From the IMG/VR virus record IMGVR_UViG_3300034071_002022, positions 1 through 37,646 of that record: a stretch of DNA of 37,646 nt, one strand, 5' to 3'. The translations under genes and the position numbers were made by a program. The DNA is from a virus. The notes below the pieces were generated by a model. That model did no database searches and was not told the origin of the DNA. It saw nothing but the letters and a program-made list of their open reading frames with translations. Positions 28,935 to 35,644 of the stretch are shown here, in pieces. Numbering within the stretch: position 1 is the first letter of the stretch; every line of letters starts with the position of its first letter.

Positions 28935-29888
28935 TCAATCTTCAGCAAGTTTTTGGAAGTAACTGAGAGCATCATCTTCATCTTCGTCGTCTGAAGTAAT
29001 CTTAGGAAGAGAAGGAGACTTACTACGATTGTAAGACTCTTCAAGTTCTTCCATTACTTTAGTCTCACGACTTTGCGTAGGCATATAAGAATCATACTCT
29101 TCTTCTTGTTCTGCTACAGCACGAGACTGAGTAGAAGTGTTAGTTCCACCAACACCAAGAACATAATTCATACGCTTCTCAAGATCTTCATATGACTTGA
29201 ACTGATCTGGTGCAGTGATTGCAGAAAGAGAATACTCTTTTTTCCAGATTGCTTCAAGTGCATCGTCATCATCCAGCAGAGGAGCAACGCGATCAAACTC
29301 AGACTTATCGTAGTTCCAATAACCATCCTTCTTCACGATCTTGATCTTGAAGTTTGCACCTTGCCAGAAGTCAAAAGGATTGATCGGATCTTCATCATCA
29401 AACTCAGGTTGCATAGCATTCAGGATCTTATCAAAGATCTTCTTACCATACTTAAAGAGAAATACTTTACCTTCGTTTGCAGGATTTGCAGGATCCTTTA
29501 CAACGTAGATGTTAGAGTAGTAAGACAGTTTACGCTTTTGCTTACGAACAGTGTCCTTATCCTTATCACTACCACTGTTCCACAAACCACGATTGTACTC
29601 ACTCACGGGATCTTTCTGACCAATAGTAGTCAGACTATTCTCAATATACCAACCACCAGGACCTTGGAAAGCATGAGTGTACATCTTTACCCAAGGAACA
29701 TCCTCACCATCAGGAGCAGGTAGGAAGCGAATGACCGCAGAACCTACACCTGTTTTATCCATCTCTGGTTTCCAAAGACGTTCATCAGCACCACCAGAAG
29801 TGGTATTCATTTTCTCTACTTGCTTCACCAGTTTCTCAGTCAGTGAACCAAGCGAAGATTGCTTTTTCAGATTTGCAAAATTAGACAT
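28935..29888 (-). CDS. gp32: gp32 single-stranded DNA-binding protein, 317 aa
   Basis: The core follows T4 gp32: GGWYIENSLTTIGQ, RKLSYYSNIYVVKDPANP, EGKVFLFKYGKKIFDKI, then GANFKIKIVKKDGYWNYDKS. The N-terminus has a LAST-like cluster (KKQSS at 8-12) used for cooperative binding and contacts with the acidic tail; the C-terminus is acidic (SDDEDEDDALS) and binds partner proteins. The protein has no cysteine at all: the zinc-binding CPVC of T4 is replaced by a PVSE-type segment. GAGG precedes the ATG. Downstream in the gp33-gp59-DUF1825 operon, it ends at the terminator in gp53. Confidence 0.95.
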   Translation of the reverse strand: MSNFANLKKQSSLGSLTEKLVKQVEKMNTTSGGADERLWKPEMDKTGVGSAVIRFLPAPDGEDVPWVKMYTHAFQGPGGWYIENSLTTIGQKDPVSEYNRGLWNSGSDKDKDTVRKQKRKLSYYSNIYVVKDPANPANEGKVFLFKYGKKIFDKILNAMQPEFDDEDPINPFDFWQGANFKIKIVKKDGYWNYDKSEFDRVAPLLDDDDALEAIWKKEYSLSAITAPDQFKSYEDLEKRMNYVLGVGGTNTSTQSRAVAEQEEEYDSYMPTQSRETKVMEELEESYNRSKSPSLPKITSDDEDEDDALSYFQKLAED

Positions 29889-29936
29889 TTGTACCTCGTA
29901 TTTTGTTGAGATTTGGCCTTTGTGTACTTCGTTATT

Positions 29937-30281
29937 CTACAGGTCGGAACCTGTTTTGTCAATCTGCTTCTTCATCACTTCAAGCATCTTGGACATATTA
30001 CCAAAGATTACATTCATATCAACATTGGAAGGAAGACCCATCATCGTAGCAGATTCAGCAATACGTTGCTTCATTTCCTTTGCTTCGGGGTCATCGGAAA
30101 GACTCAAACGTGTATAGAGAATCTGTTGTTTATTCAAAAGTTTTTCAAGAAGATCAACATGGTTAATCTTATCGTCTTTGGTCATTGATGGAAACTTAAA
30201 AATGCTTCCATAAATTTCTTCTTGCAGTTCAGAAATTTCAGTCATCTCTGCACGAACGACTTCAGAATCAAAGAAACTCAT
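29937..30281 (-). CDS. DUF1825-like protein, 114 aa
   Basis: The start MSFFDSEVVRAEMTEISELQ and C-terminal VIFGNMSKMLEVMKKQID resemble the cyanobacterial DUF1825 family (about 110 aa, mainly helical, function unknown). It overlaps gp59 by ATGA, with AGGAG well placed before its ATG, so it is translated in the replication operon between gp59 and gp32. It looks all-helical and has no Cys. In T4 gp59 and gp32 are direct neighbours, so this gene is an insertion specific to cyanophages. A role with gp32 or in replication is inferred from position only. Confidence 0.75.
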   Translation of the reverse strand: MSFFDSEVVRAEMTEISELQEEIYGSIFKFPSMTKDDKINHVDLLEKLLNKQQILYTRLSLSDDPEAKEMKQRIAESATMMGLPSNVDMNVIFGNMSKMLEVMKKQIDKTGSDL

Positions 30282-30874
30282 TTTTCTCCTAGAATTACTT
30301 CTTTTAAAATTCGTTTATAACGAAATACATCAATATTTAGAAATGGATTATATTTTTTAATCCGACGACTGACGGTTTGCCACACCGGGTCTTGAAGTTT
30401 TTTATCAAAGTTCTTTGAGTATGCAAAGATTTTATCAAAAAGAACCATTGTTTCTAATGATACTTTACCACTCAAATATTTTTTCAAAAGAACAGGATGT
30501 CCTTTTGAACACTTAAAGACATCCTCAAATTTATTTTCTTCAAACAAAGATTGACTTTCTTCTTTAAAGACGTAGGAAAGTGATTGTACCTTTTTCTGCC
30601 AGTTTTGATACCTTGTTTCCCCCTCTTTGATCATTTCACCAATCCAAAGAGACTCTGGATCATTGCAAGATACAAAGTTAGCAACAAAAAAATCTACAAC
30701 TTCTTGATCTGTTTTTTGTCTTGAGATCTTTTCGAACCACATTCTGTCTTTCCGTTTGTAGAAAGACTGAATGGTTGCTCTTGATTTCCCACAATACTTA
30801 AAGTAATCATAACTGTCTTTTGTAAAATGATTTTTCAAAGACAGATAACATTTATATGAATCAAATGGCATCAT
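30278..30874 (-). CDS. gp59: gp59 helicase-loading protein, 198 aa
   Basis: Length and pattern match T4 gp59 (217 aa), which loads gp41 helicase onto gp32-coated forked DNA: YKCYLSLKNHFTKDSYDYFK at the N-terminus, AT.QSFYKRKDRMWFEKIS, a two-domain helical layout, VSCNDPESLWIGEM (compare ANQDAWIGD in T4), and RRIKKYNPFLNIDV near the end. The neighbours are gp33 upstream and, after one gene, gp32, as in T4 (33-59-32). It starts by TAATG with gp33; the second ATG at 30871 is possible. It is basic overall, in keeping with fork binding. Confidence 0.88.
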   Translation of the reverse strand: MMPFDSYKCYLSLKNHFTKDSYDYFKYCGKSRATIQSFYKRKDRMWFEKISRQKTDQEVVDFFVANFVSCNDPESLWIGEMIKEGETRYQNWQKKVQSLSYVFKEESQSLFEENKFEDVFKCSKGHPVLLKKYLSGKVSLETMVLFDKIFAYSKNFDKKLQDPVWQTVSRRIKKYNPFLNIDVFRYKRILKEVILGEK

Positions 30875-31131
30875 TAAAAAATTAATTTAGCGCGGGATGT
30901 TTTCTTAAGAAAATTAAGTTCCATTGCTTCATACTTAATTTTCTCTTTCAGAGGTTTAGAGATGAGTTTAGGAACTGATTCTAAATCTATATTATTCTGC
31001 TCACAAAAATAAATGATCGCATCAATATAGTTCATTTCAACATTGACTTGCACAAGATTTTCGATTTCCTGTGCAAATCGTGATGGACAAAAGAACTTAC
31101 TTTCGAGTACCTTTTCTAATTCATTCTCCAT
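30874..31131 (-). CDS. gp33: gp33 late-transcription co-activator, 85 aa
   Basis: The C-terminal portion (VEMNYIDAIIYFCEQNNIDL, LISKPLKEKIKYEAMELNFL) matches T4 gp33, which bridges RNA polymerase beta-flap to the sliding clamp for late transcription. I chose the ATG at 31131 (MENELEKVLE) since ttAGGtcag precedes it; an ATG at 31155 would add eight residues overlapping the nuclease gene. It is shorter than T4 gp33 (112 aa), mainly at the N-terminus. The NATAAATA late promoters in this window are its expected targets, together with gp55, not encoded here. Upstream overlap is about 11 bases with the nuclease gene. Confidence 0.83.
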   Translation of the reverse strand: MENELEKVLESKFFCPSRFAQEIENLVQVNVEMNYIDAIIYFCEQNNIDLESVPKLISKPLKEKIKYEAMELNFLKKTSRAKLIF

Positions 31132-31801
31132 CTGACCTAATATTGTGATGTACAAATTCTTTAATATAACGAACTAGTAGTCTAATATAGTCTGCTTTGT
31201 TTCTTTTGTCAAATACTTTAACTTCACCACCAGGAGTTACCATTAAGGTAATCAATTTAACGGGAGGGATATTGGTGAGTTCATAATAAGCAGCTGCATA
31301 AAAAGTTTCTTGAACAAAGTAATTTTCAATCCACTCTTCTGGTTTGATCTTATCTGAAGTCTTAAAGTCAATAACCGCAAGTTCACCCTCATACTCAGCA
31401 ATACAATCAACTCGCCCAGCAAGTCCAAGATATTCAGAATAGAGAGTTCTTTCAATCGCGTGAATATTATTTATCTTATCAAGATAAGGTTTAGCATGAT
31501 GAAACATAAACTTTGTTAGGGGTTGATAATCATCCCAGTTCAGTTCTTTATTTTCAAGATAATCTTGACAGACTTGGTGAAAATCTGTTCCTCTTGCTGT
31601 TGCTTTTTTTGTAATTGCATTTGCTTTTTCTGTTCCAACTCTCTTTCTCCACTCAACAAAAATCTGTCGATTGTAAAAAGAAGTCACAGAAGTGATTGAA
31701 GGCACCCATTGACCATCAGGAAGATGGTACAAACGAATGCCATTTGTTTCTTTCTTTTCTAACTCAAGGTCACCTAAGTAATTATGATGAACAAAACTCA
31801 T
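31121..31801 (-). CDS. PD-(D/E)XK exonuclease, RecB/Cas4-like, 226 aa
   Basis: Visible catalytic layout: His75 in GTDFHQ, Asp132 in GLAGRVDCIA, Asp145-Phe-Lys147 in LAVIDFKTSD, and Gln164...Tyr168 in QETFYAAAYY. This is the RecB-type PD-(D/E)XK order. It is likely a DNA exonuclease acting in recombination, host-DNA breakdown or DNA-end processing. There are no Cys ligands for an iron-sulfur cluster, unlike Cas4. It overlaps phoH by ATGA and gp33 at its end. There is no evidence for a CRISPR link. Confidence 0.85.
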   Translation of the reverse strand: MSFVHHNYLGDLELEKKETNGIRLYHLPDGQWVPSITSVTSFYNRQIFVEWRKRVGTEKANAITKKATARGTDFHQVCQDYLENKELNWDDYQPLTKFMFHHAKPYLDKINNIHAIERTLYSEYLGLAGRVDCIAEYEGELAVIDFKTSDKIKPEEWIENYFVQETFYAAAYYELTNIPPVKLITLMVTPGGEVKVFDKRNKADYIRLLVRYIKEFVHHNIRSDGE

Positions 31802-32553
31802 ACACCAACTTCCATTTTAGCAAGGATATATTCCTTCACGAATCCAGAGCGAACAATGTCATCAACTTCAAATTCGATAATATCAATTGAGGGCATAACG
31901 CGAAGGACTTTCATAAAGTCTACAATACCATTTTTTTCATTGGTCTTAATAAGATCACTTTGAGTAGCATCGCCACAGAACATGATCTTACTATTTTCAC
32001 CAACTCGTGTAATTATACTATCAAGTTCGTGAAAGTTCAAGTTCTGAAATTCATCTACAATGATAATAGCATTATCAAGAGTAGTTCCACGAATAAAGGA
32101 GGTGCTCCAGAAACTAATCGTTCCTTGAGTTTTGAGGTTTCCATAGAGCATTTCAAAAGAAGCATCATCTGGCATTTGGAACATGTACTTTACCATGTTC
32201 TTATATGGAATTTGGTAAAGAGATGATTTATCTTCGTGGTCTCCTGGAAGAAAACCAATCTCACGAGTAGCAACAAGAGACCTTACAATATAGATTTTTT
32301 CGTAAGGACTTCTTTCATCTAACACATCTTGAAGAGCATTATAAAGAGTGATGAAAGTTTTACCTGTTCCAGCACATCCATAAGCAACAATATGTTGATT
32401 TTTTTCATATGCTTTGTATAAAAGTTTTTGATTATCAGTGAGAGGTTCAATCTCTCTCATCAAATCAGAACCAATTGGTTTCTTGCGTTTCATTTGCTTT
32501 GCAGTCATTCCAACGCCAATTGGTTGATCCTCTGCCCTTCTTCTTCTTGCCAT
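31798..32553 (-). CDS. phoH: PhoH-like P-loop ATPase, 251 aa
   Basis: Walker A is GCAGTGKT (59-66), Walker B is IIIVDEFQN (163-171, Asp167-Glu168), and GDATQSD (194-200) is the PhoH motif III. PhoH proteins are ATPases related to helicase domains; many cyanophages carry them, possibly as phosphate-stress or RNA-metabolism genes, though their role in infection is unproven. The basic N-terminus (MARRRRAEDQ) may bind nucleic acid. It is coupled by ATGA to the exonuclease gene. No pho box was seen upstream. Confidence 0.95.
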   Translation of the reverse strand: MARRRRAEDQPIGVGMTAKQMKRKKPIGSDLMREIEPLTDNQKLLYKAYEKNQHIVAYGCAGTGKTFITLYNALQDVLDERSPYEKIYIVRSLVATREIGFLPGDHEDKSSLYQIPYKNMVKYMFQMPDDASFEMLYGNLKTQGTISFWSTSFIRGTTLDNAIIIVDEFQNLNFHELDSIITRVGENSKIMFCGDATQSDLIKTNEKNGIVDFMKVLRVMPSIDIIEFEVDDIVRSGFVKEYILAKMEVGV

Positions 32554-32560
32554 AAAATGA

Positions 32561-32809
32561 TTAAATTGGTTTTACTTTTGATCCTGGTGCCTTTGATGCT
32601 TTATGAAGAACATCATTCCATCCTGGATGAGATTTCATAAGTCTATCATAAATCTCACCAACTTCTCCTGATGCTGGACAAGTTGATGGATCTGACCAAT
32701 CCCTATCCCAATCTGGATTATCTTTTTTCCATTGGTCCCAATCATGAACACTGAGAACAACTTCCTTTTGCTCACCAGTAACTTTATTATAAACTGGATA
32801 TGTTGCCAA
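32561..32809 (-). CDS. FmdB-like small protein with a TTG start, 82 aa
   Basis: The pattern ATYPVYNKVTGEQKEVVLS, KKDNPDWDRDW, then GWNDVLHKASKAPGSKV fits FmdB-like short T4-type phage proteins, here without the CxxC zinc ribbon of bacterial FmdB. Only one Cys is present. The start is TTG at 32809: GGAGG at 32821-32817 stands 7 nt upstream and no ATG lies in frame nearby. It lies between thyX and phoH. Function is unknown; a regulatory role is only suggested by the FmdB name. Confidence 0.68.
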   Translation of the reverse strand: MATYPVYNKVTGEQKEVVLSVHDWDQWKKDNPDWDRDWSDPSTCPASGEVGEIYDRLMKSHPGWNDVLHKASKAPGSKVKPI

Positions 32810-32838
32810 TGTTACGCCTCCATTGTATGTAAGGATAT

Positions 32839-33549
32839 TTATTCAATAGTAATGGATGGTGCATCAGCACACTCTGAGCATCCCTCACGAGTCCATCCAA
32901 GTGCTTCAGATACTGCAGGGAACTGACATGTAAAAATACAACGAACCAGTTCTGCAATTTCCATATGTTCTTTCTGTGTACCATGTGCAGAACGAAGATC
33001 GATATAATGTATCCAAGAACGCACAGAACCGGTCATATAGAGTCGTGTGGGAGTCGCCAGAGGCAGTACAAACCTTGCACACTCCTTTGCCACACCTTTC
33101 TCCAGAAGGCGATTATAGAGGCGTAGACCTTGCTCAAAATGAACGCGGATATCTTCAGTCAGAGTCAGTCTTAGATAATCAGGAATATCATCAATTGAAT
33201 TCTGACGATTCTTATTATCCTGACGACGAAGTTCAGGAAGAGGAATAGTCTTGTTTAGAAGGTTAGTGTCGGCATATCTTTGCGAAAATTCTTGATATGT
33301 GAAGGACCTATGACGAAGTATCTGAGCTGCAATACCACGAGTCGTATTGATCTCTACGGTCATCGATGCTTGTTCAAAGATACTCCAGTGTTGATGCTGA
33401 ATACAATACTTAAGCAGTCCTGAAAACTTTTCATTCTCCTGATTTGCAGGATTACTTACACGAGCACAATATGCCATGTGCTTCTCTGCATCAGGGGTAA
33501 CACTAATGAGTTTTACCTCTGGCTTCATAAACTCGAATTCATCGTACAT
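32839..33549 (-). CDS. thyX: ThyX flavin-dependent thymidylate synthase, 236 aa
   Basis: The ThyX signature RHRx7S is present as R79-H80-R81-SFTYQEF-S89, followed by QRY. ThyX makes dTMP from dUMP using FAD and methylene-tetrahydrofolate, supplying dTMP for phage DNA. I chose the ATG at 33549 (MYDEFEFMKPE), with GAGGA 11 nt upstream; ATGs at 33558 and 33570 are alternatives and overlap the 61-aa gene. The sequence GSVRSWIHYIDLR then HGTQKEH is the conserved C-terminal active-site part. Two Cys near the C-terminus (CSECAD) are unusual. Expressed with the 61-aa gene from the promoter at 33747-33775. Confidence 0.95.
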   Translation of the reverse strand: MYDEFEFMKPEVKLISVTPDAEKHMAYCARVSNPANQENEKFSGLLKYCIQHQHWSIFEQASMTVEINTTRGIAAQILRHRSFTYQEFSQRYADTNLLNKTIPLPELRRQDNKNRQNSIDDIPDYLRLTLTEDIRVHFEQGLRLYNRLLEKGVAKECARFVLPLATPTRLYMTGSVRSWIHYIDLRSAHGTQKEHMEIAELVRCIFTCQFPAVSEALGWTREGCSECADAPSITIE

Positions 33550-33724
33550 TGTATTCATCTTCCTCATCATAAAATACTTCGTCGTAATCAGTTAAAAAGT
33601 TTTTAATCTCTTCATAGACAGGATCTTTGATATCAGAATCAGAATCAGAACCAATCTCTTCTTTAAGGCAATCTACCAGAGACTCAAGGTTTTTTACAAT
33701 CAACTTAAGTTTTTCTCTATCCAT
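33539..33724 (-). CDS. Small acidic protein, 61 aa
   Basis: It starts MDREKLKLIVKNLESLVDCL, a basic helix, then becomes very acidic (EEIGSDSDSDIKDPVYEE, ending YDEEDEYNVR). It is the first gene after the nested promoter at 33747-33775 and overlaps thyX. It may be a DNA-mimic-like or regulator micro-protein, but there is no direct evidence. The region looks coding by its frame and junctions. I recognise no family. Confidence 0.72.
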   Translation of the reverse strand: MDREKLKLIVKNLESLVDCLKEEIGSDSDSDIKDPVYEEIKNFLTDYDEVFYDEEDEYNVR

Positions 33725-33746
33725 GTTATCAACCTATACGAGGATA

Positions 33747-33775
33747 ATTATACATAAAAAAAGAGGGAGAGTCAA
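33747..33775 (-). promoter_or_regulatory. sigma70-type promoter nested in terminator
   Basis: On the minus strand the -35 TTGACT (33775 to 33770) and -10 TATAAT (33752 to 33747) are spaced 17 nt apart. The -35 lies in the loop of the terminator hairpin and the -10 directly after its T run. It is positioned to start transcription of the 61-aa gene and thyX. Confidence 0.8.
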
Positions 33776-33785
33776 GTCTCCCTCT
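33756..33785 (-). terminator. Strong Rho-independent terminator overlapping a promoter
   Basis: On the minus strand agagggaga and tctccctct form a 9-bp stem with the 6-nt loop cttgac, followed by seven T (33762-33756). It ends the transcript of the two micro-genes upstream (34021 to 33789). Confidence 0.88.
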
Positions 33786-33788
33786 GAA

Positions 33789-33887
33789 TCATTTTGCCGC
33801 TACCAGAGTAGCAAGAGATGCTTTACGACGCCTCTCTTCTTTTTGCTTTTGCTCTTTAATGAGTTGAAGTGCATTGAGTTTTTTCAT
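33789..33887 (-). CDS. Basic micro-protein, 32 aa
   Basis: The frame reads MKKLNALQLIKEQKQKEERR and ends KASLATLVAAK before TGA. A perfect AGGAGG ribosome site (ttgtaaaggaggggcacaa, then ATG) sits inside the end of the upstream gene, and the two overlap as ATGA. The strong ribosome site and the terminator right after the stop make this a genuine short gene. It is highly basic and helical; function unknown. Confidence 0.78.
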   Translation of the reverse strand: MKKLNALQLIKEQKQKEERRRKASLATLVAAK

Positions 33888-34021
33888 TTGTGCCCCTCCT
33901 TTACAAACTTAACGCCACGATAGACTTCGTTTTGTTGTTGGGGTTGTTGCATCATTTGCTGTTGATACTCAAGACGCTTTTGAGTATCATACTCTACACC
34001 GCGATAAACTACTCTAGACAT
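33884..34021 (-). CDS. DUF4278-like micro-protein, 45 aa
   Basis: The sequence has two YRGV motifs, MSRVVYRGVEYDT and EVYRGVKFVKEGHK, separated by a Gln-rich stretch (QQQMMQQPQQQNE). YRGV is characteristic of DUF4278, small cyanobacterial and cyanophage proteins of unknown function, usually with one copy. AAGGAG lies 8 nt before the ATG. It is the first gene downstream of the promoter at 34156-34184, after a long structured leader. Confidence 0.78.
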   Translation of the reverse strand: MSRVVYRGVEYDTQKRLEYQQQMMQQPQQQNEVYRGVKFVKEGHK

Positions 34022-34149
34022 TAGGGTTCTCCTTAGTTTTTTAGGTTAAAGAGCGTTCCTTCAGTCGGCGTTTGCGTTCGCTATTTGCGAATAGCGAATG
34101 AACGTTCCGTTCCGCGTCGGCTTACTTCCGTCTGTTTCCAGATGAACGT
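34022..34149 (-). other. Structured 5' leader, possible regulatory RNA
   Basis: This stretch of about 128 nt, which holds no gene, lies between the expected start of the promoter at 34156-34184 and the 45-aa gene. It is more GC-rich than its surroundings. It contains a perfect 9-bp hairpin (ttcgctatt, loop 4 nt, aatagcgaa; 34077-34098), repeated ggaacg elements and two copies of gtcggc near 34065 and 34116. It resembles no riboswitch that I recognise. Positions 34150-34155 hold nothing. Confidence 0.5.
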
Positions 34150-34155
34150 AAGGTC

Positions 34156-34184
34156 ATTATAGACCTGTTACAATATCTAGGCAA
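34156..34184 (-). promoter_or_regulatory. sigma70-type promoter TTGCCT-17-TATAAT
   Basis: On the minus strand the -35 TTGCCT (34184 to 34179) and a consensus -10 TATAAT (34161 to 34156) are spaced 17 nt apart, just after the speD stop. It should drive the two micro-genes up to the terminator at 33756-33785. Confidence 0.8.
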
Positions 34185-34202
34185 GTTCTTTTGTAACTTT
34201 TG

Positions 34203-34529
34203 TTACCGTTCTATGTAACTTAGAGTATGGTTCTGTGCATATAACTGCTCTATGATAATATCACATCCAATCTTTGGTTCACAGTCTCCACAAGTATAAA
34301 CATCCACTGCTGCCTTACCTTCCTCAGGCCATGTATGAATACTAATATGACTTTCAGACAACAAACAAATTACAGTAACTCCTTGAGGTTCAAACTTTTT
34401 TGAAATGGTTTGAACGACTGTTGCTCCGCTTGCTGCTGCTGCGTTTTCTAGTAAGTCTATAAGACAACGCTCGTCGTCCAAAAGGACAAACGAGCATCCA
34501 TACAAGTTAAGTAGATAATGCTTTCCCAT
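34203..34529 (-). CDS. speD: S-adenosylmethionine decarboxylase proenzyme, 108 aa
   Basis: SpeD makes decarboxylated SAM for polyamine (spermidine) synthesis. The self-cleavage site is LLSE|SHISIHTWPEEG: Ser60 becomes the pyruvoyl group; His65 and Cys80 align with the processing/catalytic His68 and Cys83 of the Thermotoga enzyme. The alpha chain follows with AAVDVYTCGDC. At 108 aa it is slightly shorter than most bacterial proenzymes, mainly at the C-terminus. speD is common in cyanophages and may stabilise DNA packing or thylakoid function, which is inference. It is packed 1 base after the 70-aa gene. Confidence 0.95.
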   Translation of the reverse strand: MGKHYLLNLYGCSFVLLDDERCLIDLLENAAAASGATVVQTISKKFEPQGVTVICLLSESHISIHTWPEEGKAAVDVYTCGDCEPKIGCDIIIEQLYAQNHTLSYIER

Positions 34530-34530
34530 T

Positions 34531-34743
34531 TTACAGTGGATTCTCCTCCGCTTCCTTAATCAATGAACTCACAATATCTTCTGTGCCGTCCATTGTTTTG
34601 ATAGCATACAGAGATGATTTTTGATATTTTTTAATTTTCTTATATTGTTTAATAACTTGATCTATATTATCTAAATCAATTTTAATATTTAAATCCTTAC
34701 CAGTTCTTCCCTGGTTTGGATCTCCACCAAATCCTGCAGTCAT
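34531..34743 (-). CDS. Hypothetical protein, 70 aa
   Basis: It starts MTAGFGGDPNQGRTGKDLNI, then a Lys-rich helix (VIKQYKKIKKYQKSS). It overlaps the upstream gene as ATGA and is followed by speD after 1 base. No domain or motif is recognised. Position suggests co-transcription with speD only. Confidence 0.7.
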   Translation of the reverse strand: MTAGFGGDPNQGRTGKDLNIKIDLDNIDQVIKQYKKIKKYQKSSLYAIKTMDGTEDIVSSLIKEAEENPL

Positions 34744-35078
34744 TTTCTTTTCTTTTTCTCAGGTTGTTTGTATCCCCAAAGTTTGGGATTAGTTCTACCA
34801 TATCCAAAATCAATCTTTTGAACAGCACCTGGACCATACTTGTCATAGTACATATCAAAAAGATTCACTCGCTTAGCACAACGAGTCAGATCAATACATT
34901 CTTCACCATCCACAACATACCAAATCAAATACGCATCATTGGGAAGTGAAGAATCTTTTGCTTTTTCTACAGTAGTTTTTTCAAAAAGAATTTCGCAACC
35001 ATACTCATGAGGCAGAACCTTATTAATTCTAGATTTATTTTCTGCCATTTTTTTCTTTTCTCCTACTGCTGTACTCAT
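34740..35078 (-). CDS. Conserved cyanophage hypothetical, 112 aa
   Basis: I chose the ATG at 35078 (MSTAVGEKKKMAENKSRINK) as it overlaps the upstream TGA (ATGA) and follows ggggtgg; an ATG at 35048 with GGAG 11 nt upstream is an alternative, and the ATG at 35093 is less likely. The middle (DAYLIWYVVDGEECIDLTRC) is beta-rich, the end FGYGRTNPKLWGYKQPEKKK basic. I believe such proteins are widespread in cyanomyoviruses. Function unknown. Confidence 0.75.
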   Translation of the reverse strand: MSTAVGEKKKMAENKSRINKVLPHEYGCEILFEKTTVEKAKDSSLPNDAYLIWYVVDGEECIDLTRCAKRVNLFDMYYDKYGPGAVQKIDFGYGRTNPKLWGYKQPEKKKRK

Positions 35079-35644
35079 GAACGACCACCCCACTGAACAT
35101 CAGGGTATGCCTCTTTTACATTTTCAAGAGTTATTTTGTATTTATCCGCAAGTTTCTTATCTTTCGTAAGAATTAATACCTCTGCTTCTTTAGGATGAAG
35201 ACCTCGTAGAAGATTGATAAACATCATCTCCCTACGAATAGAGGTAAGAGAATCATTACCACCTTTTACGTAATGATAAAGATTCTGCCACTCTTTGCGT
35301 AGAGATGTTTTTCCTCTTCCATCAAGGTCTTGACCTGTTGCCAATTCTCCACCATATGCTTCTTTTCTCAAGTTATCCGAAAGGGTTCCAGAATATACCG
35401 ATTGCTCATCAGCATTTCCATAAGGAACTTCTCCATCAGGAAGAAGAGAAACTACGCTCTCATCAAAGTTCCAAATAAAAATTGCTTTCAAAGAGTCGTG
35501 TTCGTATGTCTTAAGAACTTCTACCTTCTTTGCATTGCTTCTTTGCTTTGATGCAAGTTCTAGAATCTCAAATACAAAAGGATTTGTTGGAAGAGTTTCA
35601 ATCTGTTTTTCAGTCGTCGCTCTCTTCGTCTTCGTCGTAGTCAT
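35075..35644 (-). CDS. Conserved myovirus protein, DUF6433-like, 189 aa
   Basis: The sequence TNPFVFEILELASKQRSNAK, SLKAIFIWNFDESVVSLLPD, then FINLLRGLHPKEAEVLILTK and VKEAYPDVQWGGRS follows a conserved T4-like phage family that I recall as DUF6433, of unknown function. The start is uncertain: I use the ATG at 35644 (MTTTKTKRAT), overlapping the preceding gene by 35 bases; an ATG at 35662 is also open. Mostly helical, about 190 aa is typical. It is coupled to the next gene by ATGA. Confidence 0.75.
   Translation of the reverse strand: MTTTKTKRATTEKQIETLPTNPFVFEILELASKQRSNAKKVEVLKTYEHDSLKAIFIWNFDESVVSLLPDGEVPYGNADEQSVYSGTLSDNLRKEAYGGELATGQDLDGRGKTSLRKEWQNLYHYVKGGNDSLTSIRREMMFINLLRGLHPKEAEVLILTKDKKLADKYKITLENVKEAYPDVQWGGRS

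Noticed and set aside
29361-30188. Plus-strand open frames of 91-146 codons opposite gp32 and the DUF1825-like gene
   Set aside because: Antisense to well-recognised genes, with no promoter or ribosome site.
31121-31801. Cas4-type CRISPR adaptation nuclease
   Set aside because: The catalytic layout is RecB-like, but no Cys cluster and no CRISPR repeats are present; a phage exonuclease is simpler.
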